Positions 10,144 to 21,826 of a DNA stretch of 64,000 nucleotides are shown here, piece by piece. How positions within the stretch are numbered: the first letter of the stretch is position 1; each line of letters starts with the position of its first letter. The DNA comes from Lepraria neglecta. Its lineage: Eukaryota; Ascomycota; Lecanoromycetes; Lecanorales; Stereocaulaceae. The position numbers and the translations under genes are program-made. Location of the stretch: the NCBI GenBank assembly GCA_033220425.1, contig CM065651.1:2480001-2544000 (forward strand). Direction: 5' to 3'. The notes below the pieces were generated by a model. It was not told the DNA's origin, made no database searches, and saw nothing but the letters and a program-made list of their open reading frames with translations.

Positions 10144-12317
10144 ATGTTTTTGAGCACTGTCGCCCTTCTTTTTTCGGGCGCCGGAGCGGCATTTGCACAA
10201 TTTGTCCCCCCACCCACTGACCTGATCACCAAGACTGGCTATGCAGGCTACCAAGTCCGGTATAAGGAGGTGCCGAAAGGGATCTGCGAGTTGAGCGATG
10301 CCAAGTCTTACTCTGGCTACGTTGATGTTGCTCAAGATCAGGTATTACCGTCGAGAAGACAGAGCAAGGACACAGCGTCTGACTTCTATAGCACATATTC
10401 TTCTGGTTCTTTGAAGCAAGGAACCAGGATCCAAGTACTGCACCCCTGACCTCATGGTAACTCTAGCCCCGACTCAGCGTATGCTCGCGATCTTTCTTGT
10501 TAATGTGATGAAGGATCAACGGTGGTCCTGGTTCTTCCTCCATGATCGGGTTATTTCAGGAGAACGGACCTTGTCGCGTCGATGCTAATGGCAATGCCAT
10601 CAACAACCCCTACGCATGGAACAATGCTAGCAACATGATATTCATCGATCAACCGGCTCAAGTTGGATTCAGCTACAGCACGCCGACACCTGGTTACATC
10701 CCCGACGCAACTAGTGGAGAGATCGTGGTCTTGAACAGCACCTCATGTCCAAGCGACAACATCACGCAGGGGACATGTGGGACGTACTCAACCCCAGAAC
10801 TGAAGCCTAATTCAACGGCCGCAGCCGCTCCGGCGTTTTGGGCCACGCTACAAGGCTTTATGGGGGCTTTCCCGCAGTACTCGAGGGAAACGTTCCACTT
10901 TTCCACAGGTTTGTAATGAACTGTCTCCTACCAGAGCCCGCTGACGCGTGCTCTGCTCAGAGAGTTACGGAGGTCATTATGGACCCGTCTTTAATGAGTA
11001 TATTGAGGGTCAAAACGCCAAGAATATCCCTGGAGCGCATAACATCAGTCTGGAGACAGTCTTGATAGGAAATGGCTGGTATAATCCCTTGATTCAGGTA
11101 TAAAAGCCCTGGAAGACATATCTTACAATACAGAACCTTTCATAAGCTGACTCAAGACCGGCAGTACCAAGCCTATTACAATTTCACGGCAAGTTTCTTG
11201 TTCTGCTCGAAGCTAGATCTAAAAGACTAATCTTCAGTACCTTAGGTGTTTCCCGGGAACACGTACGATTACTCACCATACAACGCAACTACTGCTGAGT
11301 TGTTATATAACAACTTATACGGTGCTGGTAACTGCGTAGACCAACTTATCGAGTGTGCCAATACTGGGAGCAATGTCATCTGTTCAGCTGCGGACAATTA
11401 TTGTGCCCACAACGTCGAGGAAATTTACGACATCGTCTTGAATAGAGATGAGTACGATATCCGAGAGCTTGCCCCTGATCCGTAAGTCTTTATCGGCTAA
11501 TTGTTTGGGACTTGGCCATCCACTAACCCATCGTCCAGCTTTCCTCCGGGGTTCTACGTCGCCTATCTGAACACTGCAACTGTACAGAATGCGATTGGTG
11601 CTTATGTCAATTACACGGAGTTCTCAGCAGCTGTGGGAAACGCCTTCAACACGACGGGCGATGATGGGCGAGAAGACGGCACCATTGAAGACATGAGAGA
11701 GCTGCTCGAGCAGGGCATCACCGTCATGATGTATACTGGCGATGTGAGTAACCTAGCTCTACACCATGACTTCAGCTAATGCTCCTGGAGGCTGACTACA
11801 ATTGCAACTGGTATTGCTCAAACTCCCAAGACTTAGCTTGAATTCCAGACATGTCGGCTAACTCAATTACAGGCTCGGCGGGCAAGCAGTGTCATTGGAA
11901 GTGAGCCAACCAGGCTTCGATAAGGCGGGCTACGTCAACGTGACCACCAGTGATGGAGTCGTGCATGGGCAGGTGAAGCAGAGTGGAGCTTTCAGCTTCG
12001 TCCGTATCTATGAATCCGGGCACGAGGTACCTTTCTATCAACCACTCATATCGCTGGAGATCTTTGAAAGGGCAATTGCGGGACGCGACATCGCCACGGG
12101 ATGCGTGGATGTGGACAGTGGCTATATGACATCGGGCCCTGCTGAAAGTACTTACCGTGAGGGCAACTTTACAATCCAATTCTCCGTCGTGAACACGACG
12201 GCGACTTACAATGTGACTACGGGAGAACCAAATCCACCCTCGAAAGAAGGGCGATTTGCAAAAAGGCAGCCGGATCAGGCACAATTTGGCAAAGTTTTGA
12301 AGCCTGTGAAGTTGTGA
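10144..12317 (+). CDS. Secreted serine carboxypeptidase (peptidase S10)
   Basis: Removes C-terminal amino acids, probably outside the cell or in the vacuole. Nine exons close in frame to 574 residues: 10144-10341, 10392-10456, 10514-10908, 10961-11097, 11165-11188, 11246-11481, 11539-11743, 11791-11810 and 11873-12317. The N-terminus MFLSTVALLFSGAGAAFAQ is a clear signal peptide. Family blocks follow in order: HIFFWFFEAR, INGGPGSSS, ENGPCRV, then ESYGGHYGP with nucleophile Ser221. Asp422 is in GDADYNCNW and His477 in ESGHEVPF. There are many Asn-X-Ser/Thr sites. Two exons are tiny (24 and 20 nt), and the 20-nt exon carries the catalytic Asp. The intron after exon 5 uses a GC donor (GCAAGT). 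The C-terminus FAKRQPDQAQFGKV contains a KR site that a Kex2-type protease could cut. The catalytic triad is intact. Confidence 0.92.
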
Positions 12318-13212
12318 GCGAGGTGGATGCGTTATAGATATGAGAGCTCTGAGCTTCCTATCTACTCAATGTAAAAGTCTTTGGTAAAAGTCGTCCATAT
12401 ATACATAAATACAAGCCGCAAGAGCGCCGAATTCCACGTCATGAAGCCTGACATGGACGGACTTGAAGCTTTCAGCGGTACGAGATCAACAATTTACTAG
12501 CTTTTAATGTTTCTAAAATTCCCGTTCAGCCCTCGAAGACCCTTCAGTGTGGATGTTGCGCGCAAGAGTTAGGTACTCTGTGCGCCTTGTCGGCATAAAT
12601 TGCCCATTTTGGAGGGATACCAAGGAAAGCCGGCTGCTTGAGGACATACAAATGGAGCCTTCTGCTTTAAAAACTCAGTGATATCGAGAAGTTACCGGAG
12701 CACATTCAGTTATCAGGATGGGAACGCAAAAGTAAGGTTTGATAGCGCTAGACTAGCGCGCCTTCTCCACGTTTGGCTGCGAACCCTTTGCCCGGCGCCT
12801 TCTCAGGCTCCACTCTCCAACTCTCTCTCGTCTCACTCCCCCACACCACATTTACTCTCTCATACATTCTATTATTGTTGCATGCGCTCTCGACGCTGCG
12901 CGACCTGCGCTCCTTTCCGTTTGATAGCATCATGAAGTAATATTGCTATTTACTGCCAAGAGGTCCTCTTGGGCAGCACTCGCTCCCGGCAGGAATTCAC
13001 GCCTGCGAATCGGAAAACAGGACGACTGCCAATTGGACGAACAGCTTCTCTTCTTATCGCTGACATTGCGCTCATTCAGCATGATGGCTTATTGCTGAAC
13101 ACAGAGCAACACAACCAACTACTTGGAACCAAACTAAAGCTCGCTTGCGCATAGCTCTTGCCCTCGTCCAACGACTTTATAACCGAACCACGACCTCCTC
13201 CTCGAGAAGCTC
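12318..13212. promoter_or_regulatory. Promoter and leader of the MGA2-like gene
   Basis: About 900 bp with a pyrimidine-rich tract at 12780-12860 (runs of CTCTC and CACTCC), a common feature just upstream of fungal transcription starts. If the leader includes 13081-13098, it carries a five-codon upstream ORF (MMAYC). No other gene is visible. Confidence 0.45.
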
Positions 13213-16200
13213 ATGGATGTCCACAACGATCCCTTTCCTCTGTCACTACCACAATTCGACGGACCAAGGATCCTTGGAGAAGACATGAATGACGCAATAG
13301 AAGAAGGCGGTCTCGACTTCGCCTCTTTGAATTTTGACTCCCCCGAGAACAACCTCTACTGGGACGATGCAACTTCCTACCAGTCACCTGCCAAGTCTAA
13401 TGGCAATAATGCCTCTGCGCCAAGAGTTGCCATGATGGAGACCTCCTCACAATCGCCGGAATCGTCATTACCGGACTCTTCATCCTCAGATTCATCCAAT
13501 AATCGGCATAAGCGCAATCACTCTTCGGACTCGTCACAAGTTGGAGCTTTGGGTGCAGATGGAGATATTCGGATGACAGGGGACACGCCGGTCCCCAATG
13601 GCATACTCATTGGAGCTGATCCTGCGGAAGATCGGGTGAACGACCAGCCTTCTCCTGCCACAGACGTTGATGTCAGTAATCGTGCTATGGAATGCCACTT
13701 TGACTTCGATAGTGCTGCTAGCAGCCCCAGTCCGCACTCCGATCCGACATCCGCGTTCAATAATTCCAAGTCAATGAAGTCGACGAAGATGACCTATAGA
13801 ACCTCCCAAAATACTGGCTTTGGGCATGGATTCGGGCCGGGATTCGGGCCGTATTCAGGAGCATTGAAAGTAAGCATCCGTACTCGACACGTGCAAAGTG
13901 CTCTCAAGCCTCCAAGCCATACTACTGGATTTGTCGGCTAATATGCGCGCAATCCATAGGGTTCTCGTGAAACGTCCCCTCAATATCCAGCCATGAGAAA
14001 CCATGACGGTTGGTCACTAGCCGCAGGATATGCACCTCAATCTTCTATGGATTACTCTGGTCAATATATCAGTGGTGCTCAGTTGGGTGGGCCCTCTCAG
14101 GCATCGGATTGGCAATACCCTGTCGCAACTGGGCCTACCATCGAAAATGTCCCCGGTCAATCAACCATGTTCCCGCAGCCTGCAATGGCCGGGCCCAATG
14201 CCTCGCCTGCTCCGGCTCCGGCTCCAGCATATGCTCCCGCTCTCCATATCGCCCCACTTCCATTGAAATCGCGTGTCGAGACCCAAATACCAGTCAGACT
14301 GACGTTGTACCCTCCGCCGCTAGGCATAACGAGACTGCATCTGCAGACTTATACCATCTCCAAATCGAAGCTAGTAGCTAAGCCGACTCCTGAGAAGGCT
14401 CCAGATATGCTCGAATTGCATGCAATGCTAGTTTGCAGGAGTGCCATGCACGACCCTGTGAAGCAGACGCGAGCGATCGCTAAGGCTTCTGAACTCCAAT
14501 ATAAGATCAAGCGTGAAGGGCGACGCTCCTCCTCAGGTGACGCTACGACACCCGAGGACGACGAGAATAAACCTCTTAACGGCGGTCCTGTCCAGATATG
14601 CATGGGCTGCATCGAGAGGGAACGGAAACGGGCAGCTAGGAAGAAGACAAAGAACGTTGAGGAAGAGCAGTTGTGGCAGAAAGACGAATCTAAGCGAATT
14701 ATCGTCTTCAACACACAGGAAGTCAGAGAATGGCAACAACCATCGCCGCCCAAAACTGGCGAGAACATCCAGGGCAACAGCCCCTACAGCGATACGGTAT
14801 TCCCCGAGAACGCCTTGCAGGTGGATATACCTATGCGAATAGCGTGCTATTGCCGCCATCAGGAGGAGAAGGAGGGGTTTCAGTACGTTTAAGTTATTGT
14901 ACCTCTGAATCCTTAAGCGCTGACCCCATACCAGGGTCATATTCACAGTCAGAGATCATCAGGATAACATCGTTGCGCAAGCGATTTCAAATGCCATAAT
15001 TATCACGGACGATCACAAAACCCATGCTCCCCCTGGCATGCTGCCGCCTCAAAATGCGATCCTACCCGATACCACGCAATTCGGTGGGGCCGGGTTTCTC
15101 CCGCAAGGAATGAATGGAGCCCATTCCCCAATGCAATTCAGGCATGCTTTCTCGACGACAGATCTGCAAGGTATGCAGCAGCAACAATTCAGGCCTTTTG
15201 CCACGCCTCAAAACGCATCACAGACTACTTCAGCAACCTTGACACCTAAGAATCTCTCACGCCAGGCATCTCCTTCGGCGCCTTCAGGACAGCAATGCAA
15301 GAAGCGCAAAACTAGCATATCTGGGAGGATACGAAATGATCTTACGATGACTAAGTTGCAGACCACACCTCCCCCGACGCTCCAGGATACAGGCGTCTCG
15401 TCTGCCGTTCAACTCGTAGGCCCTGGCTCTGGAGCTATGCCACCGTATGGAACCGATTTTGCTTCTCCTCAAGGACCCTCTATGACTCCACAATTCAATA
15501 CAGGTCCCCCAACACCAAGCACCGCCGACGGCAGCATCTTCTCGTCTGCGCAGCGGTCCCAAAGCATGGAGAACATGCAAGGATATCCAGGGATGTTCTC
15601 TGCTCCAACTTCAGTTCGACCCAGCCGCGCACCGAGCCCCACTGCTGCGCCATATAGCAATGGTCTTCCTCAAACACATGCACAAACTCTCACAAATTCT
15701 CTCCATTCGGTCCAGCCCCAGCGCTCCCCAGTGATTCACAAAATGACTCCAGGGGAAGGCTCAAAGTCGGGAGGCATTGAAGTGACTTGCTTGGGAAGTG
15801 GCTTCCGCCAGGGACTCGAAGTCATGTTCGGAGATGCTCAGGCGACTACAACGACCTATTGGGGGGAGAGCGCTCTCGTGTGCCTTGTGCCTCCGTCTAT
15901 ACAGGCTGGCTCAGTCCTGGTAACCTTTAAACACAACTATACGCAAAGGATACCTTCACCGCCAAATAAGCAGGTTTTTTTCAGGTATATTGATGACGAA
16001 GAGCAAGAGCTCATGAAGCATGCCTTGGCCCTGGTTAATAGCAAGTTCTACGGAAATGCACCTGACCCAAGTGACTCTGCCCGTCGATTTATCTCCCGTC
16101 TTGAGGAGAATGCGCCGTTCATGGGAGGCTCTAATTACGGTAGCAGCCAACAACGCCAAGTGCATAGCTCAAATGTCACAATGTCGGGAACGGTGGATCT

Positions 16201-17541
16201 AGAAACAACGATGCTCAGCTGTCTGAATATTGTCGACCTCGATGACAGTCCCTACCCTGCTGCAATCAACGCTCAAGGGACCGGTGGACAAAGCATGCTG
16301 CATATCAGTGCTTCGCTTGGCTATTATCGCTTGGTCGCTGGATTGCTAGCGCGAGGAGCGAATCCAGACCTACGGGACAACAATGGGATGTCTCCAATGC
16401 ACATGGCTTCTCTGCGAGGGCATTTGCAGGTAATTCGCAAGCTTCGTTCCGCTGGAGGCGATCCTACTCTGCGAAGTCTGAATGGCTTCACCCCAGCTGA
16501 TATGGCAACCTCGCAACAGGCTCTTGATGCGAGCAGTGCTGTTGATGAGCATCATACAAGGTCTAAGAGCGCCGGAGCAACCCCAGTCTCACATTTAAGC
16601 CGATCAAGCAGCATGAGGTCTGTCAGGTCCTTCGGAGGAGCTCATTCGAGGATTGCTTCAGCTGGTGCTAGGAGCAACTTTGTGGAAGTCGAAGTATCTG
16701 ACGAAGAAGGCGTGGTTGGAAGGTACAACAGCCAACCAGTAACGCCAGCTCAGGCTTGGGCCAGGTCAAGGCGCAACAGCCTCATCACCGAGCAACAGTA
16801 CTCGAAAGATCAATCGCCAGGCGATCTCGCCTCGGACGCTTCATCGCTTGCTATGAATCCCGCTTGGAGAAATCAGCTCTTAGCGCAGGTTCAGCAACTT
16901 CAGCACAGTCTTCAGAGGACCCTTCCGAACTTGCAGATTCCAACCCTGCCCCCCATACCGAATCTTCCGGACTATCAAACAGTCAGGAGGATAAGCTCGC
17001 TAGTTCCTCAACGAAATGCACGACCCAGCACCTCCGATGGCAGCACTAGCACTACGAAAGAAGCTGATTATCGCTGGTGGGAGCTTTTCTCGGGGTCATC
17101 TTCGTCGCCTCCACCATACGAGGAGATATACCCCGAGAACACGCAGCAGAACCTGAACGCTAAAAAGACTTCGGCCCTGCTTGCCGCTGGAGAAGCCTTC
17201 ATGGACCAGAAGTGCGAACTTAATTTCGATCAAACGGAGAGTTCCTCTGTGATGGAATCAGTCAGTTTGAATTTGACACGTGAACAGAGAGGGCAATTGA
17301 GAGAAGCTCACGCGCGAAAGGTTAAGAAGTTGAGGAGTGATCGGAACTTATTCTTCATTTGGGTAAGCACACGTTGCTATTCTCACAATGACAGACACTG
17401 ACAGTTTTCTAGCTCCCCCTGCTTTTCTTTGTTCTCATGATGATGCTTAAGGACCGAGTACCTCAATTTTTGAACGCGGCCGGTCAAGCGATTCGCTATG
17501 CTCAAGACCGGTTCCATAAGCGTGCGGTAGAAGTAGTGTGA
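13213..17541 (+). CDS. MGA2: Mga2/Spt23-like membrane-tethered transcription regulator
   Basis: In yeast, Mga2 and Spt23 sit in the ER membrane, sense lipid packing and, after ubiquitin-dependent release, activate the delta-9 desaturase gene OLE1. Exons 13213-13869, 13960-14882, 14935-17362 and 17413-17541 give 1378 residues. An acidic, Ser-rich N-terminus leads to a conserved central block (HIAPLPLKSRVETQIPVRL, then a Cys-rich CMGCIERERKRAARKK) and DHQDNIVAQAISNAIIITDD. An IPT/TIG fold follows at about 793-890 (MTPGEGSKSGGIEVTCLGSG), then ankyrin repeats at about 980-1050 (LHISASLGYYRLVAGLLARG). A PPPYEEIYPE motif sits at about 1252. A C-terminal membrane helix (FFIW-LPLLFFVLMMML) is split by the last intron. 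All Mga2 modules are in the expected order; the target genes in this species are inference. Confidence 0.92.
17363..17412 (+). other. Last MGA2 intron, splitting the membrane anchor
   Basis: A 50-nt GT-AG intron (GTAAGC donor, CTGAC branch point, CTAG acceptor) interrupts the transmembrane helix after the codons for FFIW. If retained, translation continues for 12 codons (VSTRCYSHNDRH) and stops, so the product would lose the hydrophobic anchor and the whole C-terminal tail. Confidence 0.75.
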
Positions 17542-18294
17542 TTTACGTCGACGAGGCACACGATACCAGCCTTGAATAGAGGCTAAGATGCATGATCAGC
17601 GTGGGCGTTGGCGGTGTGTCATTTTCATTTTTGGAATTCTTGTCTCCGAGTAGGGTGGTAAAGCAGTACGAGCAAACTTGTGTGTTGATATTTCTTTCAC
17701 ACGGTTTTCAGCAGATTCGTGGTCCTAGTCTTACTATGCTAATTAGAATTTTCATCAGTAGGCACAAATACTATTCTTCCTCTTCATTGATCCGTCCTGG
17801 CCTGCCATCACTAATGGCAGCTATTCGGTCTGACCCAAATTACGTACTATTCTCTATGGAACAAGAGCGCCAGCCTTTGTCAATGTCCATATATCACAAC
17901 TCTGTCTGTGAACACTGATAGCATTAGTGAGGACGGCTTGGAAAAAACACTACGCCCCTGCCATGCATTTAGCGAGACGTTCGGTATCTCCCTGAAGTCA
18001 CGACCAGCGCGAGGCATTGCTGTGGTACTACTTCTTCACTAATATTCGCGAAGACACCCTGTAGCTAACATGATCAAAGACAAGTCTTTCGATGAGGGTT
18101 TTTTGTTGCAACGGACGATTTGCTACATTAGACACAGTATCCCTTGGCATCCCCTCTACGACAGAATCTGCTACAGCCCTGGCAGGGACTCAATGCTCAG
18201 GAGTAACTACATAATGTCATATTGAGCTTGGTATTATGGCATCGTCGAGCTTAACTTCCCCTTTCCCACCACGCCCTTCCTCGCAATTATGATA
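17542..18294. other. Convergent intergenic region
   Basis: About 750 bp between the MGA2 stop and the 3' end of the minus-strand secreted-protein gene. The plus-strand ORF at 17592-17918 (108 codons) has no recognisable feature and is probably chance. Nothing else seen. Confidence 0.4.
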
Positions 18295-18994
18295 TCAAAT
18301 GATATTTCCCACAGCGTTTTCGTAATTCCGCAAAAGCCACTCCAATCCTATCGTAGCAGCCTCCCATTCCCTCCACGTCAATCCGCGCCCTGAATCGACC
18401 GTAAGGACTACAGGTCTGGAAAGATAGACCGTGCCTGGTGGAACAGGTTGGTCCCTCTCAGATCCACCTCGATGCGAAAAGCAGTCGTCTCTGGCTCTCA
18501 AAACGCAGGAATAAGCGTCTGCGGAGATTGTTGGGAGTCAGCATCACTCTCTATGGATACACATAGGATAGTTGTGAGATACATTTAGGGTGCATAGCGT
18601 AAGCTATTGCTCCAGCAACATGTCCTATATGGGGCTCCGACAGGCTTGCGAATTGGGGAAGAAAGGCTCCTAGATGTACGTACCCCCAGAAGAGATACTG
18701 CGGCGGCAACAGTAGGGGCTCCAAAATTCAAGATCAACCGTTGTAGACGGGACGTGGTAGGTAAAATATCCTTTTGGGGGAGGCTTGCTGCGATATTTCA
18801 GTGGAGTATAGACACTGGGAATGATCTCTGGCTCACTTCGCGGGATTTGGTGATATTACGTTGAGAGGAAGTGTTAAGTTGTTGGTTGGGCTGTTGATGA
18901 GTGAGAAGGATCCTAGTGCCGGTACTGGTGGTGGTGCTGCGAGAGCTGAGCTGCATATTCGCAATAGGGCAGTGATATAGAATAAGATGATCAT
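18295..18994 (-). pseudogene. Secreted-protein gene, probably decayed
   Basis: Rebuilt from three exons. Exon 1 (18837-18994) starts MIILFYITALLRICSSALA, a signal peptide, followed by APPPVPALGSFSLINSPT. Intron 18788-18836 leads to exon 2 (18583-18787), beginning NKPPPKGYFTYHVPSTTV and ending GHVAGAIAYAMHPK. Intron 18519-18582 leads to exon 3 (18295-18518), which ends GRGLTWREWEAATIGLEWLL. The layout (signal peptide, Tyr-Val-Pro strand, late LTW block) resembles an uncharacterised group of small fungal secreted proteins as I remember it. Exon 2 does not read through: the frames on either side match only if 14 nt (GTACGTACATCTAG) are removed, too short for a normal spliceosomal intron. It is therefore a damaged gene or contains an assembly error. 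Function unknown. Confidence 0.45.
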
Positions 18995-19260
18995 CTTGCT
19001 CCTTCATGAAAAGATGTGAAAGGATGATCGTGTAGGCGTCAATGCCATGTTGAAGGTTGGGCTTTTCATTTTGTCGCTCGCGTATAGCTCTGTCGCTTCT
19101 GTGCCTGCTTGCGCCTTTTCAGCCATCGCCGGCTTCATCATATACGAACTTTCCGTCCGCAGCGAGCGCAGCCTGGGGGAACTTCGTAGCAGCTGAGGTC
19201 TTGCTGGCCTATCTGCAGCGGCATGAGGTGCTTTTCTACATCTTTGACGTAGGTTTGATG

Positions 19261-19530
19261 CTAGAGAATAGTGGATCCGGAATGTTTGGATCCAGCGAGG
19301 TACTTGCCGAAATCGAAAGGTGAATTTGGCGAGAGATGGGGTGAGTGAATTGATGGGACCGGGTTGGGTGGATTGTAGGTGGTTGGTGGGTGGCGGCGCT
19401 GGGTCCCGTTCGATGTTATGGGGTTAGTTGGGAGGAATACGTTTTGGAGGCTGCGGAGGGGCAGGGGGGAAACGAATGGTGAGAGGCAGACGGAAACGAA
19501 GATTGAAAAGCAGGTGGAGACTTTGAGCAT
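19261..19530 (-). CDS. Hypothetical small secreted protein
   Basis: An 89-codon ORF starting MLKVSTCFSIFVSVCLSPFV, a convincing signal peptide, followed by a Pro/Ser/Asn-rich stretch. No domain is recognised. After the TAG stop the same frame stays open for 42 more codons (starting HQTYVKDVEKHLMPLQ), so the stop could be a late mutation. Alternatively, a GTACCT donor could splice to a TAG acceptor 43 nt downstream. It lies 266 bp upstream of the decayed secreted-protein gene on the same strand. Low confidence that this exact ORF is the product. Confidence 0.3.
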   Translation of the reverse strand: MLKVSTCFSIFVSVCLSPFVSPLPLRSLQNVFLPTNPITSNGTQRRHPPTTYNPPNPVPSIHSPHLSPNSPFDFGKYLAGSKHSGSTIL

Positions 19531-21826
19531 TTGTTACAAGGAGTGATTTTAGGTTTTTTCTGAATGGGCAGGGTAAGGGCAAGGATACATTATTGTTGGG
19601 GAATGACTTGAAAACGTTGCTATGAAATTGTCCAATTCGATTTGCATGTAGAAGCTGTAAGGTAGGAACAAAGCAGATCGCGAAATACTCTCGGGCGTGA
19701 TGATTGAATTTTCAGAGCTGAGATTCGCGCCCATAGCATGTAACTAGAGAACAGAGGCCCATTTTTTTGACAAATAGCTAACTGGCGCCCAAGTCTAATA
19801 GAAAAGCAAGTATCATGCATAAAATAATTGATGTTCTTGATCTGGAAATAGTCGGTCCGAAAATTGCATGGAGGGAGGCTCAATGCAACGCCAACAGTTT
19901 TGCTGCATCATCACCTGGCAGTGCTGCATGCACCCTAAGCTGATGCATGCTGTGATGGAAAATAAGTGGATGGAGGCTCTCGGGATTCGGGCTCGATTCC
20001 AAAGCGAGCTTCACTGATTTGACAGATTCCAGCAACTCGAGTCGCGCCGTGAAACTTGAGGCTTAAGATCATCACGATGCACGAGTCATGCAAACTTGTT
20101 GCCTCCATCTCGACACCATGGATGATGGGATTGGGGCCAATTGTTTGTGCTTATTTCCTCCTGTATTTCCTGGTTTCATCCACATCGCGTGGGGTCATTT
20201 CATCCGCAGATTGGCAAAAGACAGAAGATAATACACGGTGCCTCTTTAGTGATGTGGCCGGGTTCTCTCGAAGCCGTGGTCCTTCGAGTTATGAACTTCC
20301 TTCCCGAAGGATGCTCTTGGGAAGGGTTGCTACGACGGAGAGCGTTAGTCAAAGGCGCCGCTGATCTTCAGCACATTTAGACCTAAGAATTGGCTGCAGG
20401 TTCTGGCTTGTCGCATGGTGGGCCCCACGACCGTTTCAAAGCATGCATTTAAATTCCCTAAAGTTTCTTCTGATAACCTTCATGCCAGAGCCATACCCTG
20501 GTCAATAGTAAGCTATTTAGCGAGCATCCGCAGAGCACCAAGGGACGGCCAGTAGATTTCGGCCGATCAGCATCAGAGTTCGCACTACGAAAGGGGAGCT
20601 AGGCGTCGGTTCGTCGGTTACACCAAAAATCCCCCCCCTTTGAAGGCTGATGGTAGGATGAGCATTATTGCGCCGATCATTTGCCTGCGTCGCACAAAGG
20701 CGCCGCCAACGTTCCCTGAGAAAGGCGAATCATGATCACTTGGCAGCAGCAGTCTCGCTGTAAAGTCGGAGCGAGGTAAAGTCGTCCCGCCCGGTTTGCG
20801 TTGATATCGATTGACGAAGAGATCATCAGATGAAAAGAGAAGCTGATTGAAGATGGATGCGCAGTCATTGCTCAAACGCATACACACATTCTGCAGAGGC
20901 ATGCCCCTTGAGCTGTCACCTATGACGGTGATAGGACTATGATTCTGTGGCTTGAATCCCCACTCTCCTTAGCACCTCTAGCACTCCACTCCCGAAGATA
21001 AGGGCGCTCTTGATTGGGTTACTTTTTGGGATGCGATCCCGTAAGTGACCCGTAAGAACAGATAGTGCAGCCAGTGGTGCTAGTAGGCTGTAGTAGCGGG
21101 CGCCATTGGTTGGGTCTTGAGCTTGGGACTGTCCCTGCTTCCTCCGGTCGCTGTAATTCGTGGGTTCTACGGATCCCTCTGGCTCTTTGGGACGTGCATC
21201 AGCGTTGAACTAAACAGAGTCCGCTTCTTCAGGTGCTGATGCTGCTCCTGCTCTCTCCTCCATTTCGCCTTTCCCTTTCTCCTCTTCAGACTGCACGTCG
21301 TCAAGCACACGTCGCGATCGTGTGCACTGCGACGATTGTCTTTGATTCTTTCACATGAGACTCGATAAAGCTAGAATATCCTCTACTAACATTTAGGGTT
21401 GGCGGCAAGATTCTCCCGCCAAATCTCCACAATCCGTCGTCAGAAAGACACCCGCTTCTTTAACTGGAACCCAGCCATGTAAACCGTTGCCGACGCAGAC
21501 GATAATTCAAGCCCTGTTCTTCGGTTTGTGGTAGACGTCCGTTCCTAAAGAATCACGAGCCATCATCCCGGGTCCTCAATCGTGCGTCTTACATCCCAGT
21601 CCTTCTCGGGTCAGCTTTTCTAGCGGTCCAACAACCGCTCTTTCGGAATGCTAACGTCTGACAGCTTCCTTCAGCTCGAGTCTCAGCTCTCGTCGCATTG
21701 TGCCTCGTGCTTCTCCTTCTTCTAATTGCTCATCGGAAACATCTCATGACTGCGACATTGTGACATCCCAAAGGTCAATCCGACCTCGTACCAACAGCCC
21801 ACCCCGCCCATCAGCGCAATAAGGCT
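19531..21826. promoter_or_regulatory. Long upstream region of veA
   Basis: About 2.3 kb without a supported gene; the ORF at 20618-20902 (minus) has no family features. The last 600 bp is pyrimidine-rich in patches (CTTTCCCTTTCTCCTCTTC near 21270) and probably holds the veA core promoter and a long leader. Long intergenic upstream regions are common for developmental regulators. Confidence 0.45.
21648..21763 (+). promoter_or_regulatory. Two upstream ORFs before veA
   Basis: Two ATG-started ORFs lie between the likely promoter and the veA ATG: 21648-21725 (25 codons, MLTSDSFLQLESQLSSHCAS onward) and 21746-21763 (MTATL). Both end before the main start at 21827 and could lower or condition veA translation. 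Whether the transcript includes them depends on the unknown start site. Confidence 0.45.

Noticed and set aside
19047-19196. 49-codon plus-strand ORF with signal-peptide-like start (MLKVGLFILSLAYSSVAS)
   Set aside because: It lies between the two minus-strand secreted-protein candidates, has no cysteine pattern or homologue that I recognise, and is short enough to be chance.
20618-20902. 94-codon minus-strand ORF upstream of veA
   Set aside because: No domain and no coding-like composition; treated as part of the long veA upstream region.
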